The notes beneath the pieces are model-generated. The model was not told the origin of the DNA. It made no database searches and was given only the letters and a program-made list of their open reading frames with translations. A DNA stretch of 7,915 bases from positions 1 through 7,915 of the forward strand of contig CANMPY010000074.1 of NCBI GenBank assembly GCA_947499775.1, read 5' to 3'. This DNA comes from Bacteroidota bacterium. GTDB lineage: Bacteria > Bacteroidota > Bacteroidia > NS11-12g > UBA9320. Below, piece after piece: positions 1-5,634 of this stretch (the first letter of the stretch is position 1; every line of letters begins with the position of its first letter). The translations under genes were made by a program, and so were the position numbers.

Positions 1-423
1 CCTAGATTTAATGATAAACAACCTTATTTTTCCAAGTATACTATAAATAATGGTTGGACTGGAGTATTAACTATAGAAGGTAAAGAGTTAAAAGATGTTG
101 GTGGTGGTAAAACTAATCCAGGATTAGATGATAATAATAATATTACTAAAATAATTTCTGGTGTTAAAGGCGAAGTCATAGATAAAGAAAAAACATTTAT
201 TCCAAATGCTGTTGCTGTATTAACCGGGAAAATAAGAAGTCGTGTAGAAACAGAAGGTTCATCTTGCACATCTTTAGAAAAATCTTATAATATTAAAATA
301 ATACCAAAATATTTTAAAAAACCTGCCGTCTTTTTAGATAGAGATGGAACTATAAATTATGATTACGGATATGTTCACAAATTAAGAAATTTTAAAATTA
401 TCCCAAAAACATTATTTTATTAA
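1..423 (+). CDS. 5'-partial open frame ending in a GmhB-like HAD phosphatase N-terminus (cut off)
   Basis: The frame is open from the first base to a TAA at 421-423 (140 residues). It contains no methionine, so any start lies outside the window. Residues 106-135 read as the N-terminus of a HAD-IIIA phosphatase of the D-glycero-D-manno-heptose-1,7-bisphosphatase (GmhB/histidinol phosphatase) type. FLDRDGT (111-117) supplies the DxD nucleophile pair Asp113 and Asp115, followed by the INYDYGYVHK stretch typical of the family. In that pathway the enzyme dephosphorylates ADP- or GDP-heptose precursors. The frame stops about 25 residues after the motif, so the catalytic domain is incomplete. I do not recognise residues 1-90. 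The SYNIKIIPKYFKK segment before the HAD motif could be the tail of a fused nucleotidyltransferase, which is a guess. GC is about 28%, much lower than the downstream genes. Coding status is fairly sure, identity of the first half unknown, and the whole looks foreign to the rest of the window. Confidence 0.5.
   Translation, partial: PRFNDKQPYFSKYTINNGWTGVLTIEGKELKDVGGGKTNPGLDDNNNITKIISGVKGEVIDKEKTFIPNAVAVLTGKIRSRVETEGSSCTSLEKSYNIKIIPKYFKKPAVFLDRDGTINYDYGYVHKLRNFKIIPKTLFY
393..423. other. Probable chimeric junction between two unrelated coding sequences
   Basis: Frame 1 carries the GmhB-like protein up to KIIPK and then a stop at 421-423. Frame 3 is closed by TAA at 393-395 and then opens at once into PKNIILLIGDGMG, the standard first conserved block of alkaline phosphatases. 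Both homologies meet inside about 10 bases around the CCCAAAA run at 402-408, which makes sense in both frames. GC rises sharply across this point. This is what a microhomology join looks like, whether from assembly or from a real rearrangement. The exact breakpoint cannot be placed within the shared bases. Confidence 0.6.
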
Positions 424-1394
424 TTGGTGATGGGATGGGGCTATCGCAAATAAGCGCAGGGATGGTTTACCAAGGAGGCGACTTACAATTGGCTCGATTT
501 AAATCAATAGGCTTTATTAAGACGCAAAGTTCTGATAATTTTATTACGGATAGTGGGGCAGGAGCAACCGCTTTTTCTATTGGCGAAAAAACCTATAATG
601 GAGCGATAGGTGTTGATAGTTTAAAAAAAAGTAAACCTACACTTTTAGAAATGACGGAAGAGCAGGGCCGTGCAACCGGCTTAGTGGCCACATGTGCTAT
701 GACGCATGCCACACCTGCGGCCTTTATCGCACATCAACCTAAGCGATCTTTAGAAGAAGCCATAGCATGCGATTATCTAAAAACAGACATTGATGTGGTG
801 ATAGGAGGGGGTATGCATTATTTTAGTAAACGCAGCGATGGTTTAAATTTGGTGGACTCTTTAAGGCGTAAAGGCTATGAAGTGGTAGATAGCAGCGTGG
901 ATTTTACCAAACTTAATGCTTCTAAATTTTATGCCTTTAGCAACATGTATCATCCACCTACAATGAAAGATGGGCGAGGTGATTTTTTAAAAAAGGCTTC
1001 GAACAAAGCGATAGATGTATTGAGTAAAAATAAAAAAGGATTTTTTTTAATGATAGAGGGATCTCAAATTGATTGGGGTGGGCATGCCAACGATGCGGAT
1101 TATATAGCACGTGAAATGGTAGATTTTGACCAAACGATAGGATCGGTTCTTGATTGGGCTATAAACGACAAAAATACGCTTGTAATCGTTACCGCTGATC
1201 ACGAAACGGGTGGATTGGCATTGAGTGGGGGCTCAATAAAAAATAAATCGTTTACAGGGGCATTTACATCCAAAGAGCATACGGGTGTTTTAGTTCCTGT
1301 ATTTGCTTATGGGCCTGGAGCAGAATCTTTCACAGGGATTTATGAAAATACTGAAATATTTACGAAGTTGGCCGAATTGATGTTTGTTAAATAA
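402..1394 (+). CDS. Alkaline phosphatase, N-terminally truncated
   Basis: This is a metal-dependent alkaline phosphatase, normally exported, that hydrolyses phosphomonoesters to release phosphate. Homology begins at base 402 with PKNIILLIGDGMG. The first ATG is 435, inside the GDGMG motif, and a start there would drop the first metal-binding Asp. Numbering from that Met, the nucleophile is Ser40 in TDSGAGATAF. Metal ligands of the family are visible as Glu208, Asp213 and His217 (EGSQIDWGGHAND), Asp255 and His256 (TADHETGG), and His282 (EHTG). The catalytic core and C-terminus (319 residues from ATG) are complete. The initiation region, signal peptide and roughly the first 20-40 residues are missing, replaced by the unrelated sequence ending at 423. 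No promoter is visible. The gene is therefore either broken or the left end of the contig is misjoined. It converges on rpmA across a terminator. Family assignment is firm; functionality as written is doubtful. Confidence 0.88.
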   Translation, partial: PKNIILLIGDGMGLSQISAGMVYQGGDLQLARFKSIGFIKTQSSDNFITDSGAGATAFSIGEKTYNGAIGVDSLKKSKPTLLEMTEEQGRATGLVATCAMTHATPAAFIAHQPKRSLEEAIACDYLKTDIDVVIGGGMHYFSKRSDGLNLVDSLRRKGYEVVDSSVDFTKLNASKFYAFSNMYHPPTMKDGRGDFLKKASNKAIDVLSKNKKGFFLMIEGSQIDWGGHANDADYIAREMVDFDQTIGSVLDWAINDKNTLVIVTADHETGGLALSGGSIKNKSFTGAFTSKEHTGVLVPVFAYGPGAESFTGIYENTEIFTKLAELMFVK

Positions 1395-1423
1395 ACGATA
1401 ATGGTTTAAAAATTTGAGGGCAT

Positions 1424-1458
1424 AAAAAAAAAGCATTCATTTCTGAATGCTTTTTTTT
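1424..1458. terminator. Bidirectional intrinsic terminator between the phosphatase gene and rpmA
   Basis: Nine A residues (1424-1432), the arm GCATTCA (1433-1439), a TTTC loop (1440-1443), the exact complement TGAATGC (1444-1450) and eight T residues (1451-1458) form a perfect hairpin flanked by A and T tracts. It reads as a terminator on both strands, which suits the convergent genes: 29 bases after the phosphatase stop and 20 bases after the rpmA stop. Confidence 0.9.
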
Positions 1459-1478
1459 AGTTATTATTTGTAAATAAA

Positions 1479-1736
1479 TTATGCTTTTGGTGCGATAGAC
1501 ACAAATGATCGGTTATCTTTCTTTTTCTTAAATACAACTGTACCGTCAACTAATGCAAATAAGGTGTGGTCTTTTCCAATCCCAACGTTATCGCTAGGGT
1601 GATGCTTAGTGCCTCGTTGTCTTACAATAATGTTTCCAGCTATGGCAGCTTGTCCACCAAATAATTTTACACCTAATCGCTTACTGTGCGACTCTCTTCC
1701 GTTTTTTACCGAACCTGCGCCTTTCTTATGTGCCAT
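1479..1736 (-). CDS. rpmA: 50S ribosomal protein L27 (bL27)
   Basis: This 85-residue protein of the large ribosomal subunit has an N-terminal tail that reaches toward the peptidyl-transferase centre. MAHKKGAGSVKNGRESHSKRLGVK is the standard beginning, followed by the GNIIVRQRGT and HPSDNVGIGKDHTLFAL blocks, and the protein ends in a basic FKKKK region. The length equals the usual size. The tail starts directly at MAHKKG, so there is no cleavable leader of the type known in Firmicutes. The gene follows rplU after only 3 bases and must share its transcript. No Shine-Dalgarno sequence precedes the ATG. The bidirectional hairpin at 1424-1458 ends the transcript. Identity is certain. Confidence 0.98.
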   Translation of the reverse strand: MAHKKGAGSVKNGRESHSKRLGVKLFGGQAAIAGNIIVRQRGTKHHPSDNVGIGKDHTLFALVDGTVVFKKKKDNRSFVSIAPKA

Positions 1737-1739
1737 GGA

Positions 1740-2051
1740 TTATGCTTTTATTGATTCTATTTGAATTCGAGTTAAATATTGTCTATGACCACGTTTTAGT
1801 CGGTAGCCTTTTCTTCTTTTCTTTTTAAAAACAATCACTTTATCGCCTTTAAGGTGGGATAAAACTTTTGCCTTTACGCTTGCTCCACTTACGGTTGGAG
1901 CTCCAATGCTAATTTTTCCGTCGTTATCAATAAACAAAACAGAATTAAACTCCACTGAACTACCTTCATCATTTGCCAGGCGATGAACATAAAGGTTCTG
2001 GTTTTCAGTAACCTTGAATTGTTGGCCGGCTATATTAACTATTGCGTACAT
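1740..2051 (-). CDS. rplU: 50S ribosomal protein L21 (bL21)
   Basis: This is a large-subunit ribosomal protein that binds 23S rRNA, 103 residues long and the same size as the E. coli protein. MYAIVNIAGQQFKV opens the family's characteristic AIV..GGKQ-type N-terminus. The C-terminal FKKKRRKGYRLKRGHRQYLT basic block is the conserved rRNA-binding end. An in-frame TTG at 2069 would add six residues, but that TTG is part of the -7 promoter motif (2067-2074), and homologues begin at the MYAIV methionine, so ATG 2051 is chosen. The gene is first in an rplU-rpmA pair with a 3-base gap. The predicted RNA leader is only about ten bases and has no SD. Identity is certain. Confidence 0.97.
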   Translation of the reverse strand: MYAIVNIAGQQFKVTENQNLYVHRLANDEGSSVEFNSVLFIDNDGKISIGAPTVSGASVKAKVLSHLKGDKVIVFKKKRRKGYRLKRGHRQYLTRIQIESIKA

Positions 2052-2066
2052 ATCTCTTAAGGGGTG

Positions 2067-2097
2067 CAAAAATAACTATTTAATTTACAATTTCAAA
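2067..2097 (-). promoter_or_regulatory. Bacteroidetes-type promoter of rplU-rpmA
   Basis: Read on the minus strand, TTTG at 2097-2094 is followed by exactly 19 bases and then TATTTTTG at 2074-2067. This matches the Bacteroidetes vegetative consensus TTTG-N19-TANNTTTG at every defined base. Transcription should begin near 2060-2062, roughly ten bases before the rplU ATG. Confidence 0.7.
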
Positions 2098-2186
2098 TGG
2101 GCTATCGAAAAAATATATAGATAAAGAATTTTGCTTAACAAAAAATGTGGTTTTGTAAATAGTACCTTTTTTTTGTACTCTGCATT

Positions 2187-2271
2187 TGGTGCCCAGTAGC
2201 AGATTCGAACTGCCACAGCCTAAGCCACCACCCCCTCAAGATGGCATGTCTACCAATTTCATCAACTGGGC
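2187..2271 (-). tRNA. tRNA-Leu(GAG)
   Basis: The minus strand folds as a class II tRNA of 85 bases including an encoded 3' CCA (2189-2187). The acceptor arm GCCCAGT pairs fully with ACTGGGC and the discriminator base is A. The D-arm region is GATGAAATTGGTAGACA. The anticodon stem CCATC/GGTGG carries the loop TTGAGGG, giving anticodon GAG for CTC and CTT leucine codons. A long variable arm follows, and then the T-arm GGCAG-TTCGAAT-CTGCT. The long variable arm and GAG anticodon together make leucine the only sensible assignment. It sits alone between prfB and rplU with its own -7 promoter motif 13 bases upstream. Confidence 0.95.
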
Positions 2272-2283
2272 ATTTTTGCTGTG

Positions 2284-2314
2284 CAAAGATATTATTTTTG
2301 AATGTAAGGACAGT
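2284..2314 (-). promoter_or_regulatory. Probable promoter of tRNA-Leu
   Basis: On the minus strand TATCTTTG (2291-2284) matches the TANNTTTG -7 element. The position 19 bases upstream (2314-2311) reads ACTG, a poor fit to TTTG. Transcription would start near 2278, leaving a 5' leader of about seven bases on the tRNA. The -7 match and its placement support the call; the -33 side is weak. Confidence 0.45.
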
Positions 2315-2388
2315 TGCCTTTAGCTGAAAATTTAGTAAAAAATGGATTTTTTAATATTTTCATTCAACCGTATAGCTTAAAAATCGGT

Positions 2389-3484
2389 TTATTGCGCCGC
2401 ACTTTTGCCGTATTCTAATAAAAAAGCCTTTAAAAATGGATTAAGATTTCCATCTAATACGCCAGCTGCATCACTGCTTTCAAAACTTGTTCGCACATCC
2501 TTTACTAATTTATAAGGATGCAATACATAGTTTCGGATTTGAGACCCCCATTCTATTTTCATTTTGCCTGCTTCAACTTTATCCCGTTCTTCGTTTCGCT
2601 TTCGAATTTCGAGTTCGTATAGTTGTGATTTAAGCATTTTCATGGCCTTTTCCTTATTGCCTAATTGCGATCGGTCTTGTTGGCATTCAATAATAATACC
2701 TGTAGGTAAATGGCGTAACCTTACGGCCGTTTCTACTTTGTTAACATTTTGACCGCCTGCGCCACTGCTTCTGTAAGTTTGCCACTCAATTTCGGAAGGT
2801 TTTACGTCTATTTCTATGGTATCGTCAACTACAGGATAACAATAAACAGATGCAAAGGATGTATGCCGCTTGGCATTGCTATCGAATGGCGAAATTCGAA
2901 CCAGGCGATGTACGCCGCTTTCTCCCTTTAAATATCCAAAAGCAAATTGTCCTTTAATTTCTATTGAGCAACTTTTAATGCCTGCTACATCCCCACTTTG
3001 TTCATCTACTATCGATGCGCTGAATCCGTTTTTTTCGGCCCACATGATATACATTCTTACTATCATACTGGCCCAATCACAACTTTCGGTTCCGCCAGCG
3101 CCAGCATTTACCTGTATTATGGCATCAAACTGATCCTCTTCGCCACTCATCATGTTTTTAAACTCTAGATCGTCTATTAGTTCTAGAACGGCAGCGTAAT
3201 GTTGGTTTAATTCATCTTCTGATACTTCCCCAATTTCATTAAATTCTATTAATACCTCAAGGTCGGCTAAACCGTTTTCGATTTTAGTAAAGGCATCGAC
3301 CCAAATTTTTTTGGAACGAATATTTTTTAAGAAAAGTTCAGCTTTTTTAGAATTGTCCCAAAAATTTGGGGCTTGAGTTTGTTGTTCTTCGTCTTGTATG
3401 AGTATTACCTTCTGTGCAATGTCAAAGATACCTCCCCAGGGCCTTAGTTCTGCCCTTTAATTCCAGAAAATTTACAGTGGTCAT
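2389..3484 (-). CDS. prfB: Peptide chain release factor 2, programmed +1 frameshift
   Basis: RF2 recognises UGA and UAA stop codons and triggers peptidyl-tRNA hydrolysis. Translation starts at ATG 3484 (MTTVNFLELKGRTKALGRYL), meets an in-frame TGA at 3424-3422, and must shift +1 at CTT-TGA-C. It then continues as DIAQKV... from GAC at 3423 to the TAA at 2391-2389. The spliced product has 364 residues, against 365 in E. coli. The stop-codon recognition tripeptide SPF is at 198-200 (RISPFDSNAKRHTSF), and the catalytic GGQ is at 243-245 (RSSGAGGQNVNKV). The N-terminal helical domain fills residues 20-110. The Ser at 239 matches the position (E. coli 246) where active RF2s carry Ala or Ser. The start codon lies one base after the stop of the upstream acidic gene, so the two are translationally coupled. 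The longest single-frame ATG reading (3153) would lose the first 110 residues and is not the real start. Confidence 0.96.
3421..3437 (-). promoter_or_regulatory. Programmed +1 frameshift site of prfB
   Basis: Read on the minus strand, GGGGAGG (3437-3431), TAT (3430-3428), CTT (3427-3425), TGA (3424-3422) and C (3421) reproduce the classical RF2 autoregulation cassette. It has an internal SD-like purine run, a three-base spacer, the CUU slip codon, and a UGA stop followed by C. When RF2 is scarce, the ribosome pauses at UGA and slips one base forward to read GAC. Frame 0 is open from ATG 3484 to this TGA, and the +1 frame is open from GAC to the end of prfB. Upstream, the +1 frame is closed by TAA at 3459-3457. 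Confidence 0.95.
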
Positions 3485-3485
3485 C

Positions 3486-3830
3486 CTATTTAAGACTTAA
3501 TAATAAGGTTTTCATTTCTTTAATCTCCTCTTTGCTTTTTTCGCGCTCCGAACGTTGTACTAAGGTTAGTAAATATTCAAGATCGGTAATAGCACCCTCT
3601 TCTTCTTCCCCATCTTCGTCTTCATCAGCTGAAAATCCAATAGTAAAGCTTCCTTTTTCGTCAATATGCTCATAGGCCAAACGCAATATTTTTATTACGG
3701 CAGGATCACCTTCTTCTTGAGCCATTTCGCGCAAAGCTTTAAGGTGTTTTGATACCCATTCGGCATCAAATTCTTTGGCAGATTTTGCTAAAATTTTATC
3801 GGCAAGTTCTATGGCTTTTGGATTGTGCAT
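3486..3830 (-). CDS. Small acidic hypothetical protein coupled to prfB
   Basis: This 114-residue cytoplasmic protein has no signal peptide or membrane segment, and I do not recognise it. Residues 1-60 look helical and charged (MHNPKAIELADKILAKSAKE..., with KHLKALREMAQEEGDPAVIKILRLAYEHI). A run of Asp and Glu follows at 69-78 (DEDEDGEEEE), and then a helical, Glu/Lys-rich tail. ATG 3830 is chosen because the frame farther upstream reads as non-coding AT-rich spacer and would overlap the start of cinA. The stop TAG (3488-3486) is one base before the prfB ATG, so the two genes are almost certainly co-transcribed and coupled. No SD precedes the start. A degenerate -7 motif (TATTTTCG, 3856-3849) lies about 20 bases upstream. 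A role linked to translation would be inference from position only. Confidence 0.8.
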   Translation of the reverse strand: MHNPKAIELADKILAKSAKEFDAEWVSKHLKALREMAQEEGDPAVIKILRLAYEHIDEKGSFTIGFSADEDEDGEEEEGAITDLEYLLTLVQRSEREKSKEEIKEMKTLLLSLK

Positions 3831-3872
3831 TGTTGTAATTTTGAACTGCGAAAATAAGATATTTTTTTGACT

Positions 3873-3896
3873 TGAAAATTTGAAAGTTTGAAAATT
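3873..3896. repeat. Three tandem 8-bp repeats in the divergent spacer
   Basis: TGAAAATT (3873-3880), TGAAAGTT (3881-3888) and TGAAAATT (3889-3896) lie head to tail with one substitution. They sit in the 154-base spacer between the acidic gene and cinA, close to where the promoters of both genes should be. They could be a protein-binding array or simple AT-rich slippage. Confidence 0.55.
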
Positions 3897-3984
3897 TAGA
3901 ATTGCAGTTTTATACTTAATCCTTTTTATTGCGATTGGTATAAAACAAAATGTAAAATACGGAATAGTTATAAAGATAAATTGT

Positions 3985-5229
3985 ATGCAGGCAGAATTAT
4001 TAACCATTGGCGATGAACTACTTATTGGTCAAATTATAAACACCAATTCTGTTTGGATGGCTCAGAAACTCAATTCAATTGGTGTAGCTGTAAAACAAAT
4101 AACGACCGTTAGCGATCAGAAAGAAAGCATTATTGAGGCCATAGATGAAGCATTAAAGCGCGTAGATATTCTATTAATTACAGGAGGTTTAGGGCCAACC
4201 AAAGACGATATAACAAAACTTGCGCTCTGCCAATACTTTAATGTAGGATTAAAAAAAGAGGAGAAGGTTATTGCCTTTATTAAGACTAATTTTTTGAAAC
4301 GCGGCATTGCATTTCTTCCCGTTCATGAAGGACAAGCATTAATTCTTGACAATTCTGATATACTATTTAATCATAATGGAACTGCTCCCGGGATGTGGAT
4401 TAATCATAATGGGAAAATAATAGTATGCATGCCTGGAGTGCCATTCGAAATGAAAGGTATAATGGTAAATGAGGTATTACCTCGCATTTCGAAACAGTTT
4501 AAGCTTCCATTTATTATTCATAATACAATAGTCGTGTTTGGAATGCCAGAATCGGATGTAGCAGATAACATTGCCCTAGTAGAAGATAATTTACCTGAGC
4601 ATATTAAATTAGCCTATTTGCCAAATTTTGGAATGGTTAGGGTACGATTATCTGGAACAGGAGCTAACGAATTAAAGCTTAGAAATGAAATAGATTCCTA
4701 TTCATCAGAAATAGTGCGTCTATTGCCATCCAAACATATTGGAGCAACCAATGATTTTAAGTTAGAAGAAATTATTGGTCAGTTAATGTCGGCTAAGAAC
4801 CAAACTTTGGCAATTGCAGAAAGTTGTACAGGAGGATATATCTCTCATTTAATAACGAGTGTTCCTGGGTCGTCAGCCTATTTTATTGGGTCTTTAATTG
4901 CTTATAGCTATCAAGTAAAAACCGATATGCTAGGCGTAAGTCAGCAAACTTTATTAGCGTATGGAGCTGTAAGTGAGGAATGTGTAAAAGAAATGGTTTT
5001 AGGCATCAAGAATAAGGTTAATTCAGATTTTGCAATAAGCACAACAGGTATAGCAGGCCCAGGGGGGGCTACAAATGACAAGCCAATTGGAACCGTTTGG
5101 ATTGCAGTTGCAGGACCGCATGGTATCGAGACCAGAAAAATAATGGGTAATGGCGAACGCATTAATGTTATTGAGCGTACCGCAATGGTGGCCTTAGATA
5201 TGCTAAGACATATGATTTTGAAAAATTGA
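3985..5229 (+). CDS. cinA: CinA-like protein, NMN deamidase with MoCF domain
   Basis: This two-domain CinA protein has 414 residues, the usual full length. Residues 1-170 form the MoCF/COG1058 domain with GDELLIGQ (9-16), TGGLGPTKDD (66-75), GTAPGMW (132-138) and MPGVPFEMK (149-157). In family members it acts as an ADP-ribose pyrophosphatase. A linker domain spans about 180-250. Residues 258-414 form the PncC nicotinamide-mononucleotide amidohydrolase domain with AESCTGG (278-284) and TTGIAGPGG (353-361). That domain converts NMN to nicotinate mononucleotide in pyridine-nucleotide salvage. Both active-site regions look intact. The start ATG begins MQAELLTIGDELL, the expected N-terminus, without an SD. 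It is divergent from the acidic gene (154-base spacer) and converges on the DUF1456 gene with only 14 bases between stops. I saw no terminator hairpin there. The competence-induced name is historical and nothing here suggests competence. Confidence 0.95.
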   Translation: MQAELLTIGDELLIGQIINTNSVWMAQKLNSIGVAVKQITTVSDQKESIIEAIDEALKRVDILLITGGLGPTKDDITKLALCQYFNVGLKKEEKVIAFIKTNFLKRGIAFLPVHEGQALILDNSDILFNHNGTAPGMWINHNGKIIVCMPGVPFEMKGIMVNEVLPRISKQFKLPFIIHNTIVVFGMPESDVADNIALVEDNLPEHIKLAYLPNFGMVRVRLSGTGANELKLRNEIDSYSSEIVRLLPSKHIGATNDFKLEEIIGQLMSAKNQTLAIAESCTGGYISHLITSVPGSSAYFIGSLIAYSYQVKTDMLGVSQQTLLAYGAVSEECVKEMVLGIKNKVNSDFAISTTGIAGPGGATNDKPIGTVWIAVAGPHGIETRKIMGNGERINVIERTAMVALDMLRHMILKN

Positions 5230-5243
5230 GAAGACCGTATTGG

Positions 5244-5489
5244 CTATTCGGTATCTAAATCCAATTTTTTTTCCATCGGTCCACGTTTGTGAATGATTAA
5301 GCCATTTAAAAAGTTTCGTAGAATTTGATCACCACAGGGCTTAAAGTTAGGATGATCATCCTTGCGAAATAAGGCGGTTAGCTCACTTTCAGTAATTCGG
5401 AAATTTACAAGTTTACAAATTTCAACTATTTCTGAATTCCTTAAATGTAATGCTACCCTTAACTTTTTTAAAATATCATTATTGCTCAT
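5244..5489 (-). CDS. Single-domain DUF1456 (YehS-like) protein
   Basis: This 81-residue protein matches the DUF1456 pattern. It has NNDILKKLRVAL near the start, a central ITESELTALFRKDDHPNFKPCGD block, and then a FLNGLIIHKRGP ending. E. coli YehS is about 156 residues with two such units. This protein has one unit, whose DHPNFKPCGDQILR segment resembles the second YehS repeat while the LNGLIIHKRGP end resembles the first. The molecular function of the family is not known to me. There is no signal peptide or membrane segment, so it is probably cytosolic. It is transcribed alone from the promoter at 5542-5571, with a leader of about 45 bases, and runs toward cinA with 14 bases between the stops. 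The start ATG fits the family N-terminus and no upstream extension is needed. Confidence 0.85.
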   Translation of the reverse strand: MSNNDILKKLRVALHLRNSEIVEICKLVNFRITESELTALFRKDDHPNFKPCGDQILRNFLNGLIIHKRGPMEKKLDLDTE

Positions 5490-5541
5490 CGTGTTCGTTT
5501 ATTGGTGTATTTGTTAATACTTAACTCAGCCATGCTCGCTA

Positions 5542-5571
5542 CAAAGGTAAATATATTTGAAGGCAAGCGAA
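5542..5571 (-). promoter_or_regulatory. Bacteroidetes-type promoter of the DUF1456 gene
   Basis: On the minus strand TACCTTTG (5549-5542) is an exact TANNTTTG element. TTCG (5571-5568) lies 18 bases upstream, one mismatch from the TTTG -33 element. Transcription would start near 5536, about 47 bases before the ATG. Confidence 0.6.
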
Positions 5572-5634
5572 TAAAAGTATAAAATTTAGTGTAGAAACCT
5601 GAAAATAATACATTGAATCGTTGTTTCTTGAATC

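Noticed and set aside
24..269. Minus-strand 81-codon frame at the left end
   Set aside because: It is the complement of the frame-1 coding stretch. Its hydrophobic and proline-rich make-up is what antisense of an Asn/Lys/Gly-rich protein gives.
2052..2069. Six-residue N-terminal extension of L21 from a TTG at 2069
   Set aside because: The TTG is part of the promoter -7 motif, and L21 homologues begin at the MYAIV methionine.
2161..2179. AGTAC...GTACT inverted repeat downstream of the tRNA
   Set aside because: It has a five-base stem with a homopolymeric loop and no trailing T run on the minus strand, so it is probably chance.
2336..2389. AAAAAATGGATTTTTT hairpin and AACCG...CGGTT inverted repeat downstream of prfB as a terminator
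   Set aside because: The first is an A/T-only 6-bp stem with no T tract after it. The second has a 5-bp stem and a 14-base loop. Neither is strong enough to call.
2564..3133. Plus-strand open frames across prfB
   Set aside because: They are antisense shadows of the strongly conserved RF2 sequence with no family resemblance of their own.
2389..3153. prfB as a 254-residue protein starting at 3153
   Set aside because: It would lack the N-terminal domain. The homologous frame continues upstream to the frameshift site and ATG 3484.
3423..3430. TATCTTTG on the minus strand, a match to the Bacteroidetes -7 element, inside prfB
   Set aside because: It coincides with the frameshift site (TAT CTT TG), which fully explains its conservation. 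The position 19 bases upstream has no TTTG.
3831..4007. Upstream extension of the acidic gene, overlapping the start of cinA
   Set aside because: The added 59 residues are hydrophobic AT-rich spacer translation, and the charged protein begins cleanly at ATG 3830.
5227..5250. Search for a terminator between cinA and the DUF1456 gene
   Set aside because: Only a 4-bp ACCG/CGGT pairing is visible in and beyond the 14-base gap, and no T tract follows.
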